NCBI RefSeq assembly: GCF_030936135.1
Contig: NC_082611.1
Span: 10,059,001 to 10,123,000 of the forward strand
Source: Gavia stellata
Taxonomy: Eukaryota > Chordata > Aves > Gaviiformes > Gaviidae
DNA length: 64,000 nucleotides
Direction of reading: 5' to 3'
The translations under genes were made by a program, and so were the position numbers. Numbering within the stretch: position 1 is the stretch's first letter; each line of letters opens with the position of its first letter. Positions 33,901-46,199 of the stretch are shown here, piece by piece. The notes below the pieces were generated by a model. The model saw only the letters and a list, made by a program, of their open reading frames with translations, was not told the origin of the DNA and searched no databases.

Positions 33901-36900
33901 CTGCTCATCTTGCTCTTGTCTTGCTTTTCTGTGCCTGCGTGCCGGGTGCTTTCAGGTGCCCCCGTTCCTGGTGCTCTTAGCTGAGAGCGGTGTAGGAGGC
34001 TGTGCAGGAAGGTGCTTGTTGCTCGCTTGCCCAGAGCCTGCTCAGTCCTGCTGGCTTCACCAGGGTCTGGCAGTCCCGCTGCTGCCCTGCCCCTTCTCAT
34101 TTCACAGGGTTTGGGGTTTCTTGCCCTTAGAGAGCGAAAGCCTGCAGTAATTTTAAAAGCACTGACCAGTTTGATGAAGGCTTCCCACTATAGTTGCTAT
34201 TTCTTCCCCAAGTTTCTGGAGCGAGGGAAGAAAAGCTTCGCTGAGGGTCTGTACATCAGGCAGATGCCGGCTGCCAGCCAGTGCCAGGCCCCCTTGCAAC
34301 AGCTACTGGGCAAATCCCTTAGCACTGGAGTGCTTCAGCGGGCATTGTCTTTCAGATGCTACTTTGCAACAGTGGTAAGATTTCTCATCCCTTCTGCATA
34401 TGTTTTAATGTGGAAATGGACAATCTTGGACCTTTACTGTCCTGTTTAAACTTTGAGCTGCTTGGGGAAGGGAAGACAATGGGGTGGACAGACAAAGGCA
34501 CTGTCTGAGCTCAGTTTCCTTAAGAAAAATCAGGAGGCATTTCAAATGAGAGGAGCCAAGAGCTTCTCAGGTCGGCTGTGAATGCTGAGTACTGTCTCAG
34601 GAGCTGTCTTGGAAGCCTTTTTGTTGAGGGGAGTAATTATACTATGGCAAAAGTATTTACTTGCCAGGTATTTGCCTGCCTTATTTGTACTGTGTTCATC
34701 TGTTGCTGAAATGTAAGATGAAAAACCTGAAGACATATGCCTGGGAGTAACAAACTTCCCATTTTTTGTAAGTTTGCTTGACTGAGTGCTTGGTTTAGAA
34801 ATATCATAAAAGTGCCAGGCCATAGCTTGAAATATCTTATTACCAGGTGTCAGGCTGCTTATAACTTTCATTCAGGGATTGTTGAGGTTTTTTTTTTTTT
34901 TCCTGTTGGTCTTCTAATGAAAATGCCAAAGGGGGAAAAACTATTACAAAAAATAAAAAACGCTGCTTTGATTGAAAATAAAAATGCTGAGCCAGCAGTG
35001 GCTTTCAATAGTGCTTGCTCTATTGTATGGTTCTGACTCTATATTATTTCACAAGCCTATGGGATGTATGGTGTGAGGGTCTTGTACGGGCACGGACCTG
35101 CTGGTTTTCAGCATGCTGGGAGGTATTGCAGAGCTGAGAGATGAGCAGGTCATTTATGTCAGTAGAGGGTCCTGACAAGTAGGTGGGGAGGAAAAAATAC
35201 AGATGTTGAGGTTACAGCACTGTCTTGGCTGAAGTCAGACAAATGTTCACCACAGTGCACAGGAAGCATGGCCAGCTGAGGGGACAAGGGCCTTGTTGGA
35301 CCTTTTGTGGCTGCTGGTGGTCTTTGGCAATGTGGAGACACTGTTTTAATGCTCTTGCCTTCCCTTACAGGGTTGTCTTCTCCTCTAACTTTGGATGCTA
35401 GCACAATAAGTGATGTGAGAGAGCTTATGGCATTGCCAGGCCCTGTGTAATAGGTCCGTAGGACCAGCAAGGCTGCTGTGGACCTGTGAAACATAGCTGA
35501 AGAAGAAGCTGAGAACTGGTGGTCCAAAGCATGAGCAGGCAGCAATGGTGCTGGGAAGGAAATGTGGGGAAGGCTAACACAGAGTGCTGCCGGCGAGGCT
35601 GGGGAGGGCATATCTCCTCTCCCTGAAAGGAAGGGGAAAGGTGCTTCTTCTGGAGATCTTAGTCATGGTTGGAGATTCATGTGGCATCTTCAGAAGCCTT
35701 CTGTCATGGAGAATATGATGCTCTAGAAGGACAGTCTTGGCCAGCCCCATCCTGTACCAATTTTAGATGGCATCAGCACCTATCTTCAGTCCTGGACTTC
35801 AGCAGTGCTTCCCTGCTGCCTGGGCATCTCCCAGTGCCGGCAACAGAAGCGATGGTTTGCGAATCTCCATGTCACGCTGGAGAATGTGCTGTTGAGGATG
35901 GATGTGTCACAGCTTGTGCACCAGCACCCGAATGCGCTGGCTGCTGGAAGCCTGCGATGCTGTTGCTGCTTCTCAGTGCACCATGCCCTGGCACAGGAGG
36001 GTGTCTGCTGCCTGGGGCATGCAGGCAGAGGTGCTCAGATCCACCGAGGTACCGCTGGGGGAGGTCACAGTGCCCCAGAGCAGCCTGCATTTGTGGGAGG
36101 TTTCTGTGGTCCTCTTCTAGGTTCAACTGATTGCTTCTTCGGGCCTCCCAGAGGCTGCAGTCCCTCCTTACAGTGATGCTGGCACTTTCCACAGCAGGGA
36201 AAGGGAAACTTGGAGACGTGGCAATCAATTTGCAAATAATAAAACACTTAAAGCTATATGAAAAGCATCTTGCATGGAAAATCAGACAGGGCAGGAAAAA
36301 CAGCACTTACCATCAACATAATGCAGCTGAAATCTCTTTCTTAGAGATAATCATCTCTGACTCCAGTAGTAAAAATAAAGGACAAAAGCTGGAAGAAGCC
36401 AGAAGCATGGTCGTGGGAGTGAATCTTGGTGAAATTAAAATTAAAAGCACAATGAAAGGCATAGAATTGCCTTAAGTAAAAACAGAGCCGTCTGCCTAGA
36501 ACAACAACTGAGATTATATGAAAAGCACATGGGGGTGTGGGGAACTGGGCTGAGCGTGGGGCTGCAGCGGGGCTGGTGCCGTGCCAGCACTCAGCCATGA
36601 AGGAAGGCGGGGAAGAGCCCCTGCCTAGACTTGAGAAAGATCCAGATTTCAGCTGTCCCTTGCGGTCTAGGAGACATTCAGGTCCCTGCTTTTAGCACCC
36701 GATCTGAAGGATGAAGTAATTTATGGTGTGTCTGAAGGATAATGGCTTATCCTGGCCAGTGCCCGCTCCTGCCTGGTGAAGCTTGTCCCCGAACTGCTGA
36801 CCTTTAATGGACAGTATGTGCTGAGCCGGCCTTCCTCAGTGAATTTCGCTGAAGCTCACATTTAAAGGTCTGTGCAAATCAGTAGTCCTCATCCGAAGCG

Positions 36901-38290
36901 CGAACAATTGAAGGGAAGATTTCCACTGGCACAGATCCAAACCCCACCAGGCTGTGACGGCTCAGAGAGGCAGCGCTGCCAGCTGAACCCAACCGGGAGC
37001 AGTCCACGGAGTTCATTATTGTCCCTGCTATTAGGGAGCATGGTCTCATGCAAATCAGAGCCACAAAACTGGACTTTAAATGTTGTTTCCCACTTTAGGT
37101 TCTAAACAGTCATTTGGAGACCTTCATTTAAAAATAGGTATCGGTTTTTAAGTGCTACAGGAGGTGTACTGCCTTTTGTCAAAGGATGCCAGTGTATGGT
37201 GTGAATACCTATGTCTTGTGACTACTTTCAGGCTGACCTTGATGGATTTGTTACGCTAAGTGTCATAAAAATCAAACTGCTCGATAAACTATCTGCTATT
37301 TCCCACAACACCAAGAAGCACCTGGGGCCCTTTTGCTCCCCGTAGGCAATGGCACACAGAGGCTGGTGCAGCTCGCCTGCCCTGCTGGTGGCTGCTCTCT
37401 TCCAGAGCTGGCACGGCATTTTTAGAGAGAAAAGAGAAGTGTCTCCTAACTATATGCTAATCACATTTTCAAAGCTTCAGCTGATATTAAAATGATTCAA
37501 CTGTTGCCTGAATTCACATACTTTTGTTTGTTGCCTTTTATATGCTGTGTGTAGCTTTTTGTATGACTGTGCGTATTTTCTACCAAAATCATGGTTTGCT
37601 TTTATCCTTTTTGAAGATCTTTTGAGTTATCCTTGGCCCTGCTATCTGAAATACAGACTCATGCACATATATTCTCTCTGCGGGCAAAGAACGGAGGCAG
37701 GAATAGACTGTATAGCTGTGGTTCTCAAATTTTACTAGTCAAAGGGCTGCCTGACCTTGAGGGAAAAAAAAAACAAACGTGGGAACCATCATATCTGATG
37801 CTGCCACCCTGGTGTTCATTTACGGCCAAATAACTTCTTTATAAGATATATTTTTTATTAGTTTTGCTTGCCCTTTTGTTCACTCGCTTGCCTGGATGGG
37901 AACATGCTTGGTACGTGTCTTTGTCTCTCTTCCCGGGTCACTGCCCGGTGTCTCGCACAGCACCCTCGGGCCCACGCTGAATGCGGGTCTGCATCCCTCA
38001 TGGCCTCTGCCCCGTCGGTCTCACGTGGTGTCTGCTAAGCTGAGGGAAACAGTAATTTTTCTGCAGACGGTGTGGTGAAATTAGTCTTTTCCTTAGTGAA
38101 AAGATGCCGCGTACTCAGCCCAGCCCGGCCCACTGTCTGAGAGGGAAGGAACGTTCTCAAATTCAGTCCCTCACAGAATAAACTCACCATGTACTTATGT
38201 GAAGAAGGAACACGACAAGCGATTGCCGTAGCTTTTCCTGGTTTACCAGGCACTGGTGAGGACCTCGGCTCGGAGCAGGGTCCTTGCTGG
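24930..38290. other. Gene-free interval downstream of RPS15A, part 1
   Basis: I found no exon series, tRNA or rRNA gene, or recognisable transposon body. Open frames of up to about 150 codons occur on both strands without splice-site or family support. A T-run lies at 34888-34901 and a short (GT)n at 33369-33379. A somewhat GC-richer stretch spans 33550-34130. Confidence 0.55.
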
Positions 38291-38299
38291 GGGGGTCCA

Positions 38300-39540
38300 T
38301 TGGGAATGAAGGGGAGGAGATGGGAAGACTCAGCTGGGCTTCGCTGGCGTTTCTAGGCTCGGGGTGCTGCTCACAGAGGTGACAAGGGCTGTCAGCTGAG
38401 GCAGGCCGGGGTCATCTCTCCGCACAGGTAGGTGGGGTTTTGGGGATCCCCATGTAGGAACTGGTGCTTCCAAAGCCAGATCTTTTGGTGGCAAAGCAAC
38501 GCTCGGGTTTGCTGTTCCCAAAGGCAAGGGCTGCTGCCCTCCCGGGCCATCTTGGCCTGGCGCAGAGGAACCAGAATGGGGGGACTGGGCTGCCCTCCCA
38601 GGCGTTTTGGGATCTCTTCCCTTGCCAAGCTTGTCTCCCAGTGCCCTGTCCTAGCCCGAGGTCTCAGAGATGGGCCAGGCGCATGTGTGCTTCCCCGAGT
38701 GGCACTTGGACATGGACAGGGGCTCTGCCCATCCCTCAGTCTCCTTTCAAAAGCAGTCGGCTGTGGTTTTCTGCGACGCGATGGACATGGGAAGGGAACG
38801 GCCTCCTGTGGTACATGCGGCACAAGCACCAGCAAGCATCACGTTGAAGCCCTACGCTCTTGTCGTCCCATTTCCAAAAGTGACCCGCTGTCCCATTTGT
38901 CCCTCTTTCAGCTTGGCGATCACCGTCAGACTCTGAGTTTCAGGATCTTGTGTCTCCTGAAAGAGGTTGGGCTGCTGGTGCAGCTTGGCTCCCGGCCCAC
39001 TGGGCCCTTTAAAAGCCACGCGGCTGCCACCTGTACCAGGTCCTGGCGTGTAGGGCCACTGCCAGACATGGGGCTGCTCTGGGGAGGTCAGCACGGCGGG
39101 GGGATGCTGCTGGGGGTCCTCCCTTTCTCCAGGGCCCGGCCAGGCAGGGCTGCCAGTGGCCACAGCCCCACGGCCAGGGCCACCCCGCGTGGCTGCCGGC
39201 CCTGCCCCAGCTGGTGCAGGTCCACAGCTGTGCCTGGTTTGGCCCAGCCTCCCCCGAGGGGCCAGGGAAAGCTGACGGGGAGGGTGGCTGCTGGGCTTTT
39301 CAGCTGTTCTGAGCTCCTCTTGCTTTGCAGGCACTGACTCTCCTCTTGCTCTTCGGCTGCCCTCTCCAGACCAGTGGCCTCTTGGTCCCTCATGAGTCCC
39401 TTCTGCCCAGCCATGAGGGCTGGTCCGTCCCAAAACCGCCTGCCCCGAGTGTGAACAGCAATGCCAGCGTCCCTGGAGGGCAGCGAACGGCTCTGGTCTG
39501 GGCTCTGGCAAGGCCCCTGCATTGAGGTGAGGCACAGATG
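38300..39540. other. GC-richer patch without a recognisable gene
   Basis: GC content is clearly above that of the flanks, and long frames are open on both strands, including 301 codons at 38432-39337 (+) and 227 at 38852-39535 (-). CpG is only moderately frequent, unlike the two promoter islands. The translations are rich in R, G, P and S and match no family I know. Sequence composition is the likely explanation for the open frames. Confidence 0.5.
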
Positions 39541-42500
39541 ATGACGTTTTGAAACTAACTCATCTTGTGTAATTCAAGCACTGGAGGGAGCGACTTGTGC
39601 TGGTGGAGGATTTGTTCTGTGCCCCCTCTCTTCCCTGTGCTGCTTTTCTTCCCATCCTCTTCTTGAACACCCATCTTTCTTGGATTCAACTTTTTATTCT
39701 GACCTTCAAGGACCGGTGCAAAATGCTTCCACAGCTCAGGAAGCTGCCCAGATTTCCATTTAACATATTTAAATATTTAACATATTTAGGGCTGAATTAA
39801 AGCAAAGGGAGACAAAACTGGGAACAGACCAAGGAGTAAGTGTGTGTGTGCATGTATGAAGGAATAAAGGTGATCCCTGCAGATACACAGGGAAAATAAA
39901 ACATGGGAAAGAAGACAGAGAGAGCCTGGTCCCTCTTTGTTGTCATATCAAGCATACTGTGGCTAATGGTGATAATTTTTTCTCCCCCCCATCAACACCA
40001 TAATAGAAGAATAAAACTAATTGTCGTCTGCCACCCACTGTTTGTAAAGCAGCTTCTCTTAAATAGTTCTTATGTATTGAGTTCAGCTGTCAAAAGGAGC
40101 CGCTTTTTTCATGGTCTGCAAAATGCATTTCAGTATGAACACAGCTCGATGCAAAGGTCACCCCATCAAAAGTGTTTTCCCTCAGTAGTGAGTATAATGG
40201 CAAAAAAAGGCATTTTGCAGTCTATTCTCACCATTTTACTTGATATTTCTTAAATGGTAGACAGCTGGAGATTAAATTCCCTTTGATGGGCAGAATTTGA
40301 GGGAGAATGTTTTGCGGTGTATTTTGGGTTTCCCCCTCCCTCTCTTCCATGCTGCGGTATGGGCTCTTTAATAGCTACTTATGACAGGTAGTATGAGCCA
40401 TAAAAAGAGCGGGAGACAGAAGAAAATTACCTATTGTTTTTCATATTGGCTACTGTTCCTTAGGATATTAGTATGTGTTCCTGTGTGCTAGTGTTTTAAT
40501 GGTAGTTTGGTTCCCGGATGCTTAAACTACTCTCCCTGTCAGTATTTCCATTTACTTGACACATTCTAAATATGAAAAGACTTAAGGAGCCAGCCTACAG
40601 AGCGAGGGAGACCACGAGGACGGTAAATATTGCCACAGACAATAGGCAGAGGTCGCAGAGCAGTGAGAGGGAGGGTTCCTGCTAACACTTCCCCGGGAGA
40701 GTCGGGGTAAGGCGGCTTGAAGTTGTAATTACAGGTGTACTTGTGCAGGGGTGCCTGCTCTCTCTGTGGGCTCACAGACCTGCTTGTAACATAGCAGGTG
40801 GGGTAAAAAAAAAAGGTCTGACTGTCTTCTGCCAGGCATCTGAAAGTGGGTGTTACGTCTTTTGGGATATAACTTGCACGTTTCACCCACATTTTTACAA
40901 CAACTTTGCTATGTTTTGGAGTTGCGGAGGGGAAGTTTGGAGAAGGCTTTACTCCCCCTGAGAGGAAACGGTTTCTGCTGTTGTGCTGCCTGGATTAACC
41001 CGTAGCGACCCTTGCCCAAAGGACTGTGTGCAGACAATGAAAACAGTGGCTCTGCATCAGCTCCTACCAAATACATGACAAGTGATCTTCCAGCAACGGC
41101 AAAGGGAAACTCAGGGTAGTTGAGAATGTAACCCCAGCTGTTCTTTCTCCCCTAGAAGGGGGAACCTGTCTTTCAAAGAGACATTTTTTATAATTTCACC
41201 TGTAGTTTGATTGTGTTCATTGATTTAGGCTTCACTCTGCTTACGTGCGCAGAGATCCTAAAGAAAAAAAATAAAATAAAAAGCAAGCACAAATGGTGCT
41301 AAGCCTTGAGATTTAAGACCTACCATTAAAGGCAGTCCTCAGGAGAAGTGCATATTGTAAGGTGGTTGGTGATCAAGTTACCCTGGAAGATTCAGCAGTG
41401 GTGGTAGGTCACCCTCAACAGACGAGAGGTTGTACTGCCTTGAGGATAGTTGAGTGGTGTCAATCTGCAGGGAGAACCAGGACTTGCCTTAATGAAAGTA
41501 ATGTATTGTCACAGTAGTGTCCTTGTGTGGTGGCATGGGCAGGCCCTGTCCCTGGCTTTGTGGGAAAACAGTCAGGGCATAACAACAATTTGGAGCTCTT
41601 AAAAATCAGCCTTCAGCTGAGACCCTGGGTGCACATTGAACCTGGAGTGTCTGAATCATTAAGCCTGGGCTGTTGATCTGTTAGTGAGTAGTAGTATGGA
41701 TGGAAATTTCTGTTGGACCAGTTTCTGAGACAGCAAGGGGCAGCTGGGATAATGCAGACCACACCTTACCTGCAGGGAGGTACTATCTATCCAGGAAACC
41801 CTGAACAACTTCTCTGGTGGTAGGAGTGTTGCTTTTTCTCAGCCACCCATAAGAACAGAAAACTTCCAAGTCTCTCCAGGCCTTATTCTTCACTTAAATG
41901 CTAGATTTCCCTTTTTTAAAAGGCAATTGTACCACATGTAAAAGATTTTAGATCCAAATGTCCTCTGAATGCAGCAGAACCTGCTTTGTTCTGTTGTGCT
42001 AGCAAAAATGTCTTGACAGGAACGGGCGTCGAAGCCCCGGGCTGAATTAACTGGCCCGGAATTAGGCAGAGGATGTTTTGCAAGGGTGTTCCAGCCGGGG
42101 AAAACCACACAGTCTGGTCTCTTCTTGCTTCTATGCTGCTGTGGAGTCCAGAGAGCACCTTTGTTTTAAGTTCTGTTTTTCATGGCTGAGTAACAGGGGT
42201 GAAGGAGACCTTACTTTGTCTCTGGGCCCCTCTGTGGATGACAGTGCCAGGAGGTGGCAGTGGCCACCAAATAATGTCTGGCCAGGAGCACAAGGTCCAG
42301 GCAGTGCATTTATCCAGCTCTTTGCTCTCTGATGTAAGGGTGGGAGCACAATCCAGCCCCTTAATGCCAGGCAAAGCACCGTGCTAGTTTATACTTGTCC
42401 TTTGACTTTCAAGTAGACCTAAATTCCCATTTCTCCATTCCCATGTTGTCTGAGCACCTCAGTAAAGTCAGGGTGAGAGACGATCGAGTTCTTGATGAAC

Positions 42501-45500
42501 TGCACATTGCTTTACTGTGTGTACGCTTCCAGAGACTTACCGCCTGTGGAGGACTCGCTCCTATTCAGGCTGCACCTCCCCTGCATGGTTATCTTGGGTG
42601 TTTCATGTGATGGTGGTTCCGTCTCTTTTCCTATAAATTCAATTTTTGGCTGACATTTTGCTCTTCTATGCCTGGGCTACCTGGGGTGGACAGTGGGAAT
42701 TGCAGGGTGAATAAAAGCTAAATCACTTGAGTGATGATGGCTCCGCTGCCTTCTCACAGGTGTCTGAAAGGGCAGAGAAGTTTTCCTGTGGTTTGGTAGG
42801 ACAGACTTTTAGAGATGGGTGACCTTGAGGCTGTGTAGTAAACCAAGGGATACCTGTTAATCTTGGTGCTGCATGGCTACAGGAATTTGCAACACCACAA
42901 AAAGTCCAGAAGTCCTGGTAGGCCTTTGTGGTGTGCCTGAATTGCCTCGCTAATCCTGGGAAATCTGCCTTCCCGGCCCGGAGGAGCTGGCCCACACCCA
43001 AACCTACCTGCTGTAAAGGAAAGGCCATGTACACCCTGGTGGGCTCTGTAGGCTTGGCCAGTTCAAGAACAAAACCAGAGGCAGATAGACATTCCTTTAT
43101 GATGCAGTGATGGCTTTTTGCTGTCTTTGGTGTAAACAGTGTAAAGCAAGAACCATGAATGCGTGGTAGACATGTGAAATGTCTGATAAATGGGAACAAA
43201 TGTACATGGGTGGCTCTAAGGACAATGGCTAGGAAAGACAGGATGGCCTTTGCATTCTGCGGTCAAGTTACAGAATAATCTGAGGGCAGGCCAGGAGGAT
43301 GCAAAGAAGGCAGGAATCACCTCTATTCTGTTTTTCTGCTGATATATCAAACATAACAACACAAAACTTAATAAAGCACTGTGACATTTTAGGTAGAACA
43401 TTGTACATGGGTGAAATGTGCTGCCTACCCATGAAGCCTCACTTTCCAACAAGGGATGCCATTGCTGTCACGTCACTGGGGCTGGTAGACACCATGTGCC
43501 AGAGATTTCTGTAGGCAAAACTCCTATTTCAGGTTCTTCTCTGTAAAATGGATTTTGCTTCACCAGCAGGGGTGATGTGAGGATATACTTGTTGATATTC
43601 TTGGGGACCTCATCTATTTTTGGGAGAGCACTGTGAAAGGCTTGAATGGGGAATTCTTTCTGTCAAAGCATACCCATAATTAAAACGGTCTGTTTATTCA
43701 TGAGTTTGGGCAGGCTTATTATTGTTTTTTCTAACCTTGATCTAACAAATTGTGCAATGTGGTCTGCCACACATCTGCTGCTCAATGTGTGCTGGGGAGG
43801 GTGGACACCTGGTGTCAGTGGAGGGAGGGTAGTGGAGTGGAAACAGTGGCCTCACTGGGAATTTCCTTTGAAGATAAAAACCCTGCATGGCTATGCGTGA
43901 AACGTTTCCTTTGAAGCAGCAGCATAGGTAGGTTTGTCATTAAGCAAATAACTGCAAGTTGGGCAAGTGCTTAATGAGGATCTGTGAGTTGTGACAGGTG
44001 AACTTATCTGGCAGCTACACTGGCTGCATCGCTGTGTCACACGCTGGCGGTTGCTTGTGAGAGACACATTTGTACAGTGTACCTGGTGCACGTGTAACTC
44101 CTCCTCGGTGTAAGACACAAGCTGTTTCCATCACGTTGTCTTGTGGGTCAGATGATAGGAAAATTACACACGTAGTCATGTGCAAGGACCACGACTGGTT
44201 CTGCTCTCCTGAAGTTGGAGGGAGAAAGGGGAATGTCCCCTTGTGGATAGAGTTTGGTAGGAAGGGGAAGCAACCTGCTGGAGAGGGGTGGAGGTCTGAG
44301 CACTGCATCTGCCAGCGTGGACACTTGAGTCTTTGCATTACGTAAATCATGGAAAATGTGTGTGCTTTTCTCACTGTGTCAAAGCCAGAAAGCCCTGACC
44401 CAGCTGGAGAAAAATAACAATTTGAACAGAGATTTCATCAAGCAAGATGTTCCAGCTCGTTAGAAAACAACTTACTGTATGCTTGAAAGGTGCCTGCAAT
44501 GCATAAAAAGAAATGGCTCACTCTTGCACTGGAAAATCTAAAGTAGAATAGGCAGATATCACCTCATCTCTTCATGCTGGAAAATTACTGCCACTTAACT
44601 TGGTGTTACTGCTGTCTTAAAGTGGTTATTGGGGAGTCAGTGATTTGGGAGCAAGTGTGAATGTGGCTCAGTTGCTTATCAAGTTGGAGCAAAATCTCTT
44701 GGTTGGAAGTATGTATAATGAATGGAAGAGCAAATGAACAAGCAATATTGTCTGGCTTTTTAACTGGCCTCTTCGAGGTGTCTGGAAGGCTTGGCAGGGA
44801 AGAATTTAAAGTGAACTGTGTTGCCTGACCCTTGCATTGAAAGCAACTATGGTCTTGCTATTCACAGTGCAGACTTCTGGTCTGATGCCCCACCAGTTCA
44901 TTTGGGAAGTGTGGTCCCAGTCATAGGCACTGCCACAGTGTTTAGGAAAATGGGCCGGTTCCACGACGCAGGCACAGGGGATGGGGATGATCTAAGTGGG
45001 CTAGCAATAGATGGCACAGATGGTTGTATCAATCTGTCCTCTCCCTATGCCAGTTCAGAGTGCTGGGCTTTTGCCGTGGTTTCAGAGCTGGGGGGACCCT
45101 GTCAGGCAGACTTGGAGGTGAGGTCTGCTCACAGGCTGAGTGCTAGTGGGAGAGTAGATCACCTCTCTGTGGTGGGCTGCCATGTCAGAGCTCTTTTGAC
45201 TAGAATATGGCCTTTGGGAGATGAGTCTTCTACAAGCAAAAGATGGTTAGGCCCAGCACCTCTGGTACTGCAGCCATTTCCAGAGAGTGCACCTAATGGG
45301 AGAGAAGTTCCTAAGACAAGGAGAGTGGTGGCAGTGGCTGGAGGGACCTGCAATCTGTATGACTAATTGTCTGTGCTTCACTCATGAGTGGTTGAATATA
45401 CCTTTTTCTTTAGTTCTAAAAAAATAAACAGGGTCTGTTTCTGAATATAGGAGCTCAGGAGCTTTGAGCCTGGCGGGGTCTGGAGGTCCCCAGGTTCCCG

Positions 45501-45690
45501 CAGGCCCTGCCAGGGGAGTGAGAGCCAAGCCCTGGGCTAGGGAAGGATCTTCTTGGCTTCAGGCTCCTGTTTCACAGTAGGAACCATGTAAGCCAAAGAC
45601 CCTTAACCTTGAGACAGGCCATGAGGAATGGGACCACTGCAATATGTCTATTTGGCATGCCTGGGTGTACAGGGGTAGATGAAGCAGGTT
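39541..45690. other. Gene-free interval, part 2
   Basis: No gene is recognisable. A short (GT)n lies at 39840-39850. The stretch 40080-40450 is AT-rich and dense in homeobox- and TCF-like words, and could be a conserved non-coding element. An open frame at 44818-45366 (+) is followed by AATAAA at 45423 but has no recognisable homology. Confidence 0.5.
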
Positions 45691-45691
45691 A

Positions 45692-45719
45692 AAGTATATC
45701 ACCCAGCAGTGATATACTT
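45692..45719. repeat. Perfect 11-bp inverted repeat
   Basis: AAGTATATCAC at 45692-45702 pairs with GTGATATACTT at 45709-45719 around CCAGCA. It lies immediately before the CR1-like fragment that starts at about 45725. Confidence 0.8.
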
Positions 45720-45724
45720 GCCAG

Positions 45725-46010
45725 TGGGGAAGTCTGCCACTTCACCAGGGAAGCTATTCCAATGGTTTAATTACTCTCAGTGCTGCAAAATTTCAAGTGC
45801 TCTTATTTCAAAGCTGAATTTGTCTGACTTCAGTTTCTACCCATTGGGTCCTATTTTGATGAGGCTTCCTTTTGGTTAGCTCTTCTGTGTGCAAGTACCT
45901 GTGAATATCAATTGAGTTGTCCCTTTGTTTTATTCAGACACGTTAAATTCCTTACATCTGTCTCTGTTCTCCAGGCCCTGGTGTCCTTTCAGCTCTCATT
46001 TAAACTCATT
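45725..46010 (-). mobile_element. Old CR1-family LINE fragment, antisense
   Basis: Read on the + strand, the order of words is GGAAGCTATTCCAATGGTTT, AATTACTCTCAGTG, a T-rich stretch, TCTACCCATTGGGTCCTATT, CAATTGAGTTGTCCCTTTG, then GTTCTCCAGGCCCTGG. This follows the reverse complement of the downstream part of avian and reptilian CR1 elements ("GGAAGCTGTTCCA ... CACCCTC ... GCCCATTG...TGTCCTAT ... TTCTCCAG"). Divergence is high, so the copy is ancient. Diffuse similarity may continue to about 46190. No intact reverse-transcriptase frame remains. Confidence 0.55.
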
Positions 46011-46199
46011 TCTGTGTCCTCCTATTCTCTGAAAGCTGACTCTTTGGTCTGGATGCAGTTCTAGGGACTTCTCAGGTCTACATACAAAGTTAAGCTCATT
46101 CTCATGTTGCCTGGCTCTTCAGTCATGCAAAAATGGCATCAGCCCTGCAGAGATCATTACCACCTTCTCTGAATCCTTGTTTTCTGTCTTGTAAACATA

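Noticed and set aside
38432-39337. 301-codon + strand frame in the GC-richer patch
   Set aside because: It starts at GTG, overlaps a 227-codon minus frame, is biased towards G, R, P and S, and has no recognisable domain or splice support.
44818-45366. 182-codon + strand frame followed by AATAAA at 45423
   Set aside because: The start is TTG, no domain is recognised, and several frames of this length are expected by chance in 64 kb.
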